From Pseudogracilibacillus sp. (lineage in GTDB: Bacteria > Bacillota > Bacilli > Bacillales > Amphibacillaceae): a stretch of DNA of 64,000 nucleotides. Under the pieces are notes generated by a model. The model had not been told where the DNA came from. It made no database searches and was given only the letters and a program-made list of their open reading frames with translations. Each line of letters opens with the position of its first letter. Positions within the stretch are counted from its first letter, which is position 1. Below, piece after piece: positions 36,655 through 44,314 of the stretch. The position numbers and the translations under genes were made by a program. Where the stretch lies: positions 49,778 to 113,777 of the forward strand of contig JAPFDT010000037.1 in NCBI GenBank assembly GCA_026169815.1. The letters are read 5' to 3'.

Positions 36655-37095
36655 ATGACTAAGTGGAAACAACAACTCAAAAATGAACGAGGACTTACAT
36701 TAGTTGAGTTACTAGCAGTTTTTGTCATTCTCGCGATTGTTGCAACAATTGCATTTGTCGCAATTGGGAATGTAATAGAAAATTCAAAGAAAGATTCCTT
36801 TATCGCCAATGCCAAACAAATGATTGAATCGGCTAAACTATACGAGGTAGATGGAGGTAAAATTGAGGAAGGAGTCGCTACTAACCCAGGAGTTGAATAC
36901 GCCGAATTAAAGAATGAAGGTTTTATTGAACCAATTTATGACCCTTGGGATAAAAAGGAACCTAAAGAAGGAGTAGTTACTAAAGATAGAGATGGTGGAA
37001 CATATACAGTTCATTTAAAAGCCAATAATGGTAAAGTAATTGAGGAGACTGAAGCAGAAATTAAACAAAAAAATCGTAATGATATTTTTGATTAA
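36655..37095 (+). CDS. Type IV prepilin (pilin-like protein 1)
   Basis: A 146-residue class III signal protein. Leader MTKWKQQLKNERG is cleaved before LTLVELLAV (Glu at +5), followed by a 25-residue hydrophobic helix. The mature protein is about 133 residues and soluble after the helix. The helix region is nearly identical to that of the next gene, so the pair arose by duplication. The C-terminal domains differ. A strong TAGGAGGG precedes the ATG. It is a candidate major pilin, together with the next gene. Confidence 0.9.
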   Translation: MTKWKQQLKNERGLTLVELLAVFVILAIVATIAFVAIGNVIENSKKDSFIANAKQMIESAKLYEVDGGKIEEGVATNPGVEYAELKNEGFIEPIYDPWDKKEPKEGVVTKDRDGGTYTVHLKANNGKVIEETEAEIKQKNRNDIFD

Positions 37096-37156
37096 CAAGA
37101 GAAATAAAGTTTCAATATTTTCTAGATGTTTTTAAATAACTAAGGAGGAAATAATC

Positions 37157-37609
37157 ATGAAAAAATGGATACAAGAACAAAAACAGTTTAAAGACGAACG
37201 CGGGTTAACACTAGTTGAATTACTAGCAGTAATCGTTATTCTAGCGATTGTAGCAACGATTGCGTTTGTAGCGATTGGGAATGTGATGGAAAACTCTAAA
37301 AAAGATGCGTTAGTAAGTAATGGATTACAGATGATTGAAGCAGCGAAGTTGTATGAAGCGAACGGAGGAACGGTCGGATCATCCGAAGTTACAATATCAA
37401 CTCTACAAGATGAGGAGAAAAATAGAGTTTTAGAAGAAATGTACGGTCCATGGGATAAACAGAAGATTACAAGTGGTGGTGTTAAAAAAGAAGATGGCGA
37501 ATATAAAGTAAACTTGACAACCGAAGATGGAGCAAAGCTCGAGGATGTAACGGAAGAAGACTTAATGGGTGACGAGTCAAGAAGTAAAGTTTCTGGACCT
37601 ACTTCTTAA
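37157..37609 (+). CDS. Type IV prepilin (pilin-like protein 2)
   Basis: A 150-residue prepilin: leader ending KDERG, mature LTLVELLAVIVILAIVATI with Glu+5. The globular part contains a YGPWDKQK motif shared with the first prepilin (YDPWDKKE). AAGGAGGAAATAATC precedes the ATG. It lies 61 bp after pilin 1 and just before a strong hairpin, typical of highly expressed major pilins. Which of the two is the main subunit cannot be told. Confidence 0.9.
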   Translation: MKKWIQEQKQFKDERGLTLVELLAVIVILAIVATIAFVAIGNVMENSKKDALVSNGLQMIEAAKLYEANGGTVGSSEVTISTLQDEEKNRVLEEMYGPWDKQKITSGGVKKEDGEYKVNLTTEDGAKLEDVTEEDLMGDESRSKVSGPTS

Positions 37610-37620
37610 TTAATACCATT

Positions 37621-37645
37621 CTCGATGAGGCACCCCCTCATCGAG
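37621..37645 (+). terminator. Intra-operon hairpin after the prepilin genes
   Basis: CTCGATGAGG and CCTCATCGAG form a 10-bp stem with a 5-base loop, followed by a broken T-rich run. Placed between the pilins and pilM, it could act as a partial terminator or as a 3' stabiliser that keeps pilin mRNA more abundant than the rest. Confidence 0.7.
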
Positions 37646-37703
37646 TACCTTTTCTAATTTTTACATAACAAGAAGATTTTTTAATCAGAAGTGGGTGAAT
37701 GAC

Positions 37704-38690
37704 ATGTTTTCATTTAGAAGAAATAAACGCATCGCAAATTTCGTCGTTGAGGACTATGCTGTGCGTGTCGTAATTAATAATGGCGTTGAGCTATCTGTAA
37801 CGGAAGAGCCAATTGAAGAAGTATTACCTGAAGGTGTCGTGAAAAACGGTAAAATTATCGATGAAGCGGCTTTTTTAGGTATGGTTGAAGAAATCGTTCG
37901 TGTACATGGCCTAAAAGGTATGAATATGCGCTTTTACGTGCCGAACGCATTAATTATTAAACTCGATGTCGATATTCCAAATGACGTCATTAATGAAGAA
38001 GTGAAACAATATATTACGATGGAAATTGGTCATACGATTCATTTACCGTTTAAAAACCCACATTTTGATGTATATCATATTCAAGACATGGAAGAAACGA
38101 AAAAAGTTACGTTATTTGCTGCACCTGAAGAAGAAATTATGCAATATACAGAACTATTTTTTGAGGCAAAGTTAAAACCAATTGCGGTCGATGTACAAGC
38201 ATTAGGTTGTTATCGCTATTTCTACAATCAGCTGACAGCACAGGATCGTGAGAAAGTATTTTTATTGTTTGAAATCAATTTAACCTCGGTTAATATTAGT
38301 ATCTTTCATCAACATTACATCGAATTTTTACGTTATCAGCCGTTAAATGTCGCTATGAAAGATTGGGAGCTTGATCGTTTACAACATCCTCGTTGGATTT
38401 ATCATGGAGATGAAACGTATCTTGAAGGGGAAATTAATGATCAAATTAATGAATTAGATCGGATTATGAATTTCTACCAGTTCTCGCTCCATCAAGGCAT
38501 GCAGACGGTGACTGATATCGTACTTCTTGGCGATATGCCAAATCTAAGCACAATCCACCGTGCATTAGAAGGTAGATTCTCTCTACCCATCCATGTACTA
38601 GCACCAAGTCAAGATGAGTCGCTCGATGAGACCTTATCGACAGACTTCATCCCAGCAATAGGACTTGCGTTAAAAGGAGGTAATAAATAA
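37704..38690 (+). CDS. pilM: Type IV pilus assembly protein PilM
   Basis: A 328-residue actin-like ATPase-fold protein of the PilM family, cytosolic partner of PilN. Family regions include VVEDYAVRVVINN near the start, YITMEIGHTIHLPF and LFAAPEEEIMQYTELFFEAKLKPIAVDVQALGCYR. The ATG at 37704 is preferred to the GTG at 37695, because GTGGGTG forms the ribosome site. Its stop overlaps the pilN start by one base. Confidence 0.88.
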   Translation: MFSFRRNKRIANFVVEDYAVRVVINNGVELSVTEEPIEEVLPEGVVKNGKIIDEAAFLGMVEEIVRVHGLKGMNMRFYVPNALIIKLDVDIPNDVINEEVKQYITMEIGHTIHLPFKNPHFDVYHIQDMEETKKVTLFAAPEEEIMQYTELFFEAKLKPIAVDVQALGCYRYFYNQLTAQDREKVFLLFEINLTSVNISIFHQHYIEFLRYQPLNVAMKDWELDRLQHPRWIYHGDETYLEGEINDQINELDRIMNFYQFSLHQGMQTVTDIVLLGDMPNLSTIHRALEGRFSLPIHVLAPSQDESLDETLSTDFIPAIGLALKGGNK

Positions 38691-39295
38691 TGCCTGAACA
38701 ACTACCAGATATTAATTTATTACCCGAACACGAACGAGACACTAGTTTTCTATTTCCGTTATTTATTGGGCTAACTGTGCTCATGCTTGTTTTATATAGT
38801 TTTTCAGCCTATCAATATTTTACAGCTAGTAAAAAACTATCTGCCGCTGAGGAAGAACATGCGACATTAATGGAAGAAGAAGCAGAACTAACAGCAAAAA
38901 TTTCCGCAACTGAAGGTGATGACATTACGTCTGTAAGAGACATTGCTGAATTTCTTGGGGCACAAGACGTTCATACATCAATTTTTATTAAAGAAATGAA
39001 CGATTTATTACCAGAAGAACGTAGCTATTTAGCAAACTATCAATATACAACAAACGAAGCGACGATGACTGTCCATTTAGAAACACTTGACGCTGTCGCT
39101 TATTATACAGAAGCCATAAAGGAATCAGATTACACACGTGATGTAAAAGTAGATAACATCAGTATTTTTGATCCAGTAGATAGTAGCGAAGAGAATGAAA
39201 TTTTATATTTTAATGAAGTATTACGTTATGAAGCAAATTATACAATCCTGTTAAACAAACAAGCGATTAAAGGAGAGCAAGAAGCCGATGAATGA
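38690..39295 (+). CDS. pilN: Type IV pilus assembly protein PilN-like
   Basis: A 201-residue bitopic protein. The cytosolic N-terminus LPDINLLPEHERD matches the PilN INLLP motif that binds PilM. One membrane helix (about 23-43) is followed by a coiled coil and a ferredoxin-like extracytoplasmic domain. It overlaps both pilM (1 bp) and the next gene (8 bp). Confidence 0.85.
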   Translation: MPEQLPDINLLPEHERDTSFLFPLFIGLTVLMLVLYSFSAYQYFTASKKLSAAEEEHATLMEEEAELTAKISATEGDDITSVRDIAEFLGAQDVHTSIFIKEMNDLLPEERSYLANYQYTTNEATMTVHLETLDAVAYYTEAIKESDYTRDVKVDNISIFDPVDSSEENEILYFNEVLRYEANYTILLNKQAIKGEQEADE

Positions 39296-40025
39296 TTTTT
39301 TTGAAGAAAATAAACGTCCATTACTATTAATGGTGCTCGCCCTTCTTATCTTCGCTATCGCTATTTTCTTTTTCTTCGTGAAGCCAGTAAAAGATGAGGC
39401 AGTACGAGAAGAAGACAATGTGGAAAGTGTAAATTCTGAGATTAAAATTTTAGAAAAAAAACTAGCAAATATCGAAACAGAACAAGAAGACTTTGATCTT
39501 GATACCGAATCTTTATTATTAGAAAAAAAGATTCCTGTCGAGCGTAAAGATGCAGAGTACATCCTTGGCTTACAAAAAATCGAAGCAAGTACAGGTGCGA
39601 TTATAGAAAATTTTTCCTTTACTTACGACACTTCGCTTGAAATAGAAGAAGTTGAGGAAGAGGAAACGACTGAGGAAGAAGCTGCGGACGAAGAACCAAC
39701 TCCTGAAGCTGACGAAACAGATGATTCAGATACAGAAGATATAGATGAATTAGAAATTGACGAAAATGAAGTAAGTGAAGCAACAGAACAATTAATCAGT
39801 GAAATGCCTGAGGACATACAAGCATTTACCGTGACAATGATGGTCTATGTTAGGGAATTTGATGATTTCTTAGATTTTATTGAAACAGTCGAACAACAAG
39901 AACGACTTTCTATCGTTACAAGAGTTGCTTTAGACCAACCGACAGAAGAACAAGAATTAGATCCAGAAAACATTGAACGACCAACATTTCAAGTTGATGT
40001 AACATCTTTCTATTACCCAAATTAA
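39288..40025 (+). CDS. pilO: Type IV pilus assembly protein PilO-like, with acidic insert
   Basis: A 245-residue bitopic protein with helix about 12-34 (LLLMVLALLIFAIAIFFFF), then a coiled coil and a C-terminal PilO-like domain ending FQVDVTSFYYPN. Residues about 115-165 form a highly acidic stretch (EEVEEEETTEEEAADEE and more) not seen in textbook PilO. It probably pairs with PilN to align the assembly machine. AAGGAG lies within the overlapping end of pilN. Confidence 0.82.
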   Translation: MNDFFEENKRPLLLMVLALLIFAIAIFFFFVKPVKDEAVREEDNVESVNSEIKILEKKLANIETEQEDFDLDTESLLLEKKIPVERKDAEYILGLQKIEASTGAIIENFSFTYDTSLEIEEVEEEETTEEEAADEEPTPEADETDDSDTEDIDELEIDENEVSEATEQLISEMPEDIQAFTVTMMVYVREFDDFLDFIETVEQQERLSIVTRVALDQPTEEQELDPENIERPTFQVDVTSFYYPN

Positions 40026-40038
40026 AGGAGGAAGGCTA

Positions 40039-40521
40039 ATGGAGCGAAAACATGCTGTAAAACAACATTCAGAATCAGGTATGACACTAGTAGAAATACT
40101 TGCATCTATCGTCATTTTAACGATTATTTTAAGCATCGTCTTCATGGTCTTCATCCAAACAGCAAAAACAACGAACACAACAGACGAAACAATCGACGCA
40201 ACCTATATTGGACAAAAAGAAATGGAACGCGTATATGCAGCAAGTAAGCAAAAAGACCTTTCTTTTGAAGGATGGGAACCTAAGGGAGATTTCACGCAAC
40301 TAGAACCTGAAACTCAAACGGGACCTGACATAACATGGAGTAAAGTATATCAACAAGACCCATATATAGAAGACGAAAAGACTACAAAATTTCGCGTTAA
40401 AATGACTTTAGCTGAAGATGATGGCATGGTACGCGTTTTAATCCGTGTCTATGGTGAAGATAAAGAAAACCCACTCGTCCAAATGGAAAACTTATACCTC
40501 TGGGAAGGTGATCAATCATGA
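40039..40521 (+). CDS. Minor pilin, PilV/PilI-like
   Basis: A 160-residue class III signal protein: leader ending SESG, mature MTLVEILASIVILTIILSIVF with Glu+5. The globular part follows after residue 45 (ATYIGQKEMERVYAAS, a minor-pilin pattern). AAAGGAGG precedes the ATG. It overlaps the next gene by 4 bp. Together with the two following genes it likely forms the pilus-tip priming complex. Confidence 0.85.
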   Translation: MERKHAVKQHSESGMTLVEILASIVILTIILSIVFMVFIQTAKTTNTTDETIDATYIGQKEMERVYAASKQKDLSFEGWEPKGDFTQLEPETQTGPDITWSKVYQQDPYIEDEKTTKFRVKMTLAEDDGMVRVLIRVYGEDKENPLVQMENLYLWEGDQS

Positions 40522-41012
40522 AAAGCTGGCTAAAGAAAGAATCAGGTCTCAGTCTCATGGAATTGCTTGCCACGATTGTTATTGCCTCTATCCTCATCAC
40601 ATTTATTATGGGTATATTTATTTTCATGCAAAAAAAATCAGATTCACAAAAAGATGAAGTAAAAGGATTAAGCGACATCACGATAGCACTGAAAAGTATT
40701 ACGAAAGATATTCGCTTTGCTGAAACTGGAGATGATGATGAAAGTAAAGAACCTGTTGAAACTAGTGAAAATGAGCCTTTTAATTATTTATTCATCAGAA
40801 CAACAGATGGGCCAGTAACTTATGAATTAAAAGATGATATATTAATGAAAAATAATTCAAAGTATATTTATGATGTTCAAAAATTCGAAGCTATACCAGA
40901 CACAGATAATGATAATAAGATTGATATTTATATCAAATCTAAATCAGGGAAAGAAGTAAGTACAGAGATCGTCCTACGAGGAGGCGCAACAGATGATGAA
41001 CCAGATGAATAA
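40518..41012 (+). CDS. Minor pilin, PilW/PilJ-like
   Basis: A 164-residue prepilin-like protein: leader ending KESG, mature LSLMELLATIVIASILITFIMGIF with Glu+5. Overlaps its neighbours on both sides (4 and 20 bp), so the three minor pilins are translated together. The globular domain is acidic (DDDESKEPVETSENE). Confidence 0.83.
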   Translation: MKSWLKKESGLSLMELLATIVIASILITFIMGIFIFMQKKSDSQKDEVKGLSDITIALKSITKDIRFAETGDDDESKEPVETSENEPFNYLFIRTTDGPVTYELKDDILMKNNSKYIYDVQKFEAIPDTDNDNKIDIYIKSKSGKEVSTEIVLRGGATDDEPDE

Positions 41013-42456
41013 ACATGAATCAGGTTATACATTAATCGGCGTTCTTGCAATATTTACCATAGCTTCTGTTTTAGCTTTAAGCCTTGTCATGATGTCAGCT
41101 AACACCTTAAAAGCATCCAAAACAGAAGCAGACAACCAATCTGTTTTTTATATTGCAGAAGCTGGATTGAATAACGCGGTAAATGAATTTAAGAAAGAAG
41201 CGAATAAAATCCATGAAGAAACTAGTGATGAAAATGAATTTTTTCAAGAATTAAATAAGGAACTAAATTCGATTGTAAAATTAATTAATGGGATTTCCCC
41301 TAATGAAGCACTTAGATTTACACAGATAAATGGTAAAGATCCTGAAGCAACGATTAATATAGAACGAATAGAAGAATCTCCTGGAGAGTATAAAGTATCT
41401 TCTTTAGGTGAAATCGAACCACAAACACGTAAAGTTGAGCAAGATATTACTATTGATTGGAAAGCTGGAAATAGTAATAATGGTCAACCTAGTACATGGG
41501 GGGACTTTGAGGACTTTGGGGTATATACATTTGGTGAAATGTCATTAAATGATGGTGAATATGCTAAAGACATTGGTACAGCTAATACCGATAAAGGTAG
41601 TTTAAATTTAATTAATAAGGTTAAAATAAATGAGTCTAATGATGTTTTTGTTCCAAATGGAGATAAAGATATTGTAAATAATAACTCTGGAAACTCTAAC
41701 TTAGAGCCTAAAAGTAAAGAACCTTTACAACCACCACCTATGCCAAAATTTATCGATACAGATGATGGAAATTGGGATATCTATGAAAATTGTCCACCTG
41801 CTTTCTCGATGAATAATGAAGTAAAGAATATTATTCTGAAAAACAGAACTACTTTTGCTGGATGTGGGATAACTGTTATGGGACATGGTGGGGAAAATGC
41901 AGAATTAAACATCTTTATTGATAATAGTGTAGAGGTACCTACTCACACACAAATACTAACTCCTCCAGGTATTCCAATTAATTTATATGTTAATGGGGAA
42001 GTTATTGTTCCAAAAGGTAGTAGTGGTTCTATCATTATGGCTGCTATTTATGCTCAAGATGACATTAAAATAGAGTCCTCTGCTGGTGCTCAGTTTTATG
42101 GTAGCTTATTTAGTAAAGGAAGCATCTTATTCGAAAAGGATTCTAGTAAAGGATTGATATATGGTGAAACTATATACGCAAAAAAAGACGTTACATTTGA
42201 AGGTAATGGAAATGTATTACATGGCACATCAGTAATTGGTAGTAATGTTAAACTTGATAAAACAGTTATCGAGACTAAACTTGATCCTAATCGGATTAAA
42301 TCTGGTTCTCTCTCATTAAATGAACTCAAACAACTTCCGCCTGATGATGAAAATAACGGACCTGAATATCCTCCACCACCTAATGAGGATTCTAATGGCG
42401 GAATAATAATCACCCCTGGTTCGTTACACGAAGTCGACAATAATGATAAAAATTAA
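40993..42456 (+). CDS. Minor pilin, PilX/GspK-like with beta-helix-type C-terminus
   Basis: A 487-residue prepilin-like protein. Leader ending HESG is followed by YTLIGVLAIFTIASVLALSLVMM; the +5 residue is Gly instead of Glu, as in tip pseudopilins of the GspK/PilX type. FYIAEAGLNNAVNEF is the PilX N-domain signature. Residues about 330-430 have repeating short strands (IYAQDDIKIESSAGAQFYGSLFSKGSI) suggesting a right-handed beta-helix as in DUF7305-like proteins. A Pro-rich tail ends the protein. GAGGAGG lies 8 bases before the ATG. Last gene of the pilus operon. Confidence 0.8.
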   Translation: MMNQMNKHESGYTLIGVLAIFTIASVLALSLVMMSANTLKASKTEADNQSVFYIAEAGLNNAVNEFKKEANKIHEETSDENEFFQELNKELNSIVKLINGISPNEALRFTQINGKDPEATINIERIEESPGEYKVSSLGEIEPQTRKVEQDITIDWKAGNSNNGQPSTWGDFEDFGVYTFGEMSLNDGEYAKDIGTANTDKGSLNLINKVKINESNDVFVPNGDKDIVNNNSGNSNLEPKSKEPLQPPPMPKFIDTDDGNWDIYENCPPAFSMNNEVKNIILKNRTTFAGCGITVMGHGGENAELNIFIDNSVEVPTHTQILTPPGIPINLYVNGEVIVPKGSSGSIIMAAIYAQDDIKIESSAGAQFYGSLFSKGSILFEKDSSKGLIYGETIYAKKDVTFEGNGNVLHGTSVIGSNVKLDKTVIETKLDPNRIKSGSLSLNELKQLPPDDENNGPEYPPPPNEDSNGGIIITPGSLHEVDNNDKN

Positions 42457-42464
42457 TTCTTCCA

Positions 42465-42498
42465 AAAGTATGACGATGCACCATATCGTCATACTTTT
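42465..42498 (+). terminator. Intrinsic terminator of the pilus operon
   Basis: AAAGTATGACGA (42465-42476) pairs with TCGTCATACTTT and is followed by TTT, 9 bp after the last stop. Confidence 0.9.
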
Positions 42499-42593
42499 TT
42501 ATACCTCTCTGCTCGTTTCTTACTTCTCCTAGACAACTATTCCTCTTTCCATGTTATACTAGACATGTATTATAATGTTAGAGGTGTATGAAT

Positions 42594-43331
42594 ATGCAGA
42601 AATTTAACCGCATTAAATCTGGTAATAAACCGTTATATATTGATGTGTACGATTATCTTTTTAAACGTATTATGAACGGGGAGTTCCCTGCTGAAAGTAA
42701 ACTGCCGGCTGAAGTGGAACTTGCTAAAACGTTAGGTGTTAGTCGTATGACACTTAGACAAGCACTGTCATTGTTGCAAGATGATGGTTTAATTAAAAGT
42801 GTACATGGTCGAGGAAGTTTTGTGACGAGTAATAGACAACACCATACAACTATCGGTTTAGAAACGATTGGCCACCCACTTTATAAATCACATTCCAAGC
42901 CAATTGATGATGTTGAAATTAATTTTCGTATAGATGTACAAAGTGATTACATGAAACAAGTATTAAAGCAAGATGCTGCCGCTGTTGTTGCTGCGGAACG
43001 TTGGTATAAAAGCGATGACCAAGCTGTTGCTTATGGTTTTTCTTTTATGACGATTGAGGCGATTGCTGAATTAGAGGTTGATTTAAATGATCAAGCTCAG
43101 TTGCTAGAGATGTTAGAGAGAAACGTTTATGACCTTGCTACATCCATTTCTTATGAAGTGAAACATTCCGCTTCTGTTAACTCTTTTTCACAGAAATATG
43201 ATATTGCTGGTAGTGATGAATGTGTTTTATTATTAGAAAGTGTCTATTCAAAGCAAGCTCATCCCATCGTTTATAATAAATTTTATATTCCAAAAGATTT
43301 CAGTGTGATTACGATAAATGCAACAAAATAA
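42594..43331 (+). CDS. GntR/HutC-family transcriptional regulator
   Basis: A 245-residue regulator with the GntR winged helix (KPLYIDVYDYLFKRIMNGEFPAES, LAKTLGVSRMTLRQALSLLQDDG) and a UTRA domain (VVAAERWYKSDDQAVAYGF to YNKFYIPKDFSV). The ATG at 42594 is chosen over the one at 42588, because GAGGTG lies 7 bases before the former. It precedes the deoD-MFS operon and probably regulates it, with a purine nucleoside or sugar phosphate as effector. It is a distant relative of the GntR at 2393. Confidence 0.9.
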   Translation: MQKFNRIKSGNKPLYIDVYDYLFKRIMNGEFPAESKLPAEVELAKTLGVSRMTLRQALSLLQDDGLIKSVHGRGSFVTSNRQHHTTIGLETIGHPLYKSHSKPIDDVEINFRIDVQSDYMKQVLKQDAAAVVAAERWYKSDDQAVAYGFSFMTIEAIAELEVDLNDQAQLLEMLERNVYDLATSISYEVKHSASVNSFSQKYDIAGSDECVLLLESVYSKQAHPIVYNKFYIPKDFSVITINATK

Positions 43332-43335
43332 TGGC

Positions 43336-43371
43336 AAAACGATACATCTTGCGACAAAAGTGTATCGTTTT
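43336..43371 (+). terminator. Intrinsic terminator after gntR
   Basis: AAAACGATACA (43336-43346) and TGTATCGTTTT (43361-43371) with a T-run. It separates gntR from deoD, so deoD has its own promoter. Confidence 0.88.
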
Positions 43372-43424
43372 TTTATTTCGGTATAGAACTGTCCCTCTTC
43401 ATGTGGTATGATAGAGGTATAATA

Positions 43425-43457
43425 ACATACAACTGTTAGACCTCACTTGATGTATGT
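43425..43457 (+). promoter_or_regulatory. Possible operator in the deoD promoter region
   Basis: ACATACA (43425-43431) and TGTATGT (43451-43457) form a spaced inverted repeat near GGTATAATAAC (43416-43426), which looks like an extended -10 region. It is a candidate site for the neighbouring GntR protein; only the symmetry is seen. Confidence 0.35.
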
Positions 43458-43562
43458 AAGACAATCTTGTTTTTAAGCATAAAATTATTTATAAATGACA
43501 AAATATACTTGATACATACTTCTAATACAGGTCGAACTATTAATATAAGGAGTGGATTAGTT

Positions 43563-44282
43563 ATGAGTACAGCACAAAATAAAGAAACACCACACATTAA
43601 GCCGAATGGAGCGGAAATCGCCGAGACGATTCTTTTGCCGGGTGATCCATTACGTGCGAAGTTTATTGCAGAAACGTATTTAGAAGATGTTGTTCAATTT
43701 AATGAAATCCGTGGCATGCTTGGCTATACAGGAACATTCAATGGTAAGAAAATATCTGTCATGGGAACAGGTATGGGTGCTCCAAGTATGGCAATTTACT
43801 CATGGGAATTAATTAATATTTTCGGTGTGAAAAATTTAATCCGTATTGGTTCAGCTGGATCAATTCAAGATGATTTAAACTTATATGACATCGTATTTGC
43901 ACTTGGTTCATCAACAGATTCAAATTACATGCACCAATATAATTTACCAGGAAATTATTCGATTACTGCTTCATACGACTTATTAGAACAAGCGAAAAAA
44001 GTTGCTGATGATAAAGGTCAAAAAGTCCGTGTTGGAAACGTCCTATCAAGTGATATTTTCTATAATGCAGATGAAACAGCGATGCAAAAGTGGAGTGATA
44101 TGGGACTTCTATGTGCGGAAATGGAATCAGCGGCGCTTTATTTAAATGCTGCTCATGCAGGTGTGAATGCACTTTGTATCCTGACAATTAGTGACCATAT
44201 TTTCAGAGGTGAGCAGGCGTCACAAGAAGAAAGACAGACTGCTTTTACAAATATGATGGAAATTGCGTTAGAGCTTGCTTAA
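43563..44282 (+). CDS. deoD: Purine nucleoside phosphorylase DeoD
   Basis: A 239-residue trimeric/hexameric-type (low-mass) PNP that cleaves (deoxy)inosine, guanosine and adenosine by phosphorolysis. Family blocks: ILLPGDPLRAKFIAETYL, NEIRGMLGYTGTFNGK, GTGMGAPSMAIYSWELI, RIGSAGS, EMESAALY and TISDHIF. The ATG at 43563 follows AAGGAGTGGATTAGTT; an upstream in-frame extension to 43467 has no ribosome site and no family similarity. Operonic with the MFS gene 32 bp downstream. It could supply the phosphorolysis step for the salvage cluster at the window start. Confidence 0.94.
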   Translation: MSTAQNKETPHIKPNGAEIAETILLPGDPLRAKFIAETYLEDVVQFNEIRGMLGYTGTFNGKKISVMGTGMGAPSMAIYSWELINIFGVKNLIRIGSAGSIQDDLNLYDIVFALGSSTDSNYMHQYNLPGNYSITASYDLLEQAKKVADDKGQKVRVGNVLSSDIFYNADETAMQKWSDMGLLCAEMESAALYLNAAHAGVNALCILTISDHIFRGEQASQEERQTAFTNMMEIALELA

Positions 44283-44314
44283 TAAGTGCGCAGTAGGAAA
44301 GGAAATAATGCCTT

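Noticed and set aside
39623..39817. Minus-strand serine-rich frame of 64 codons
   Set aside because: It is the reverse reading of the acidic insert of PilO and has no start signals.
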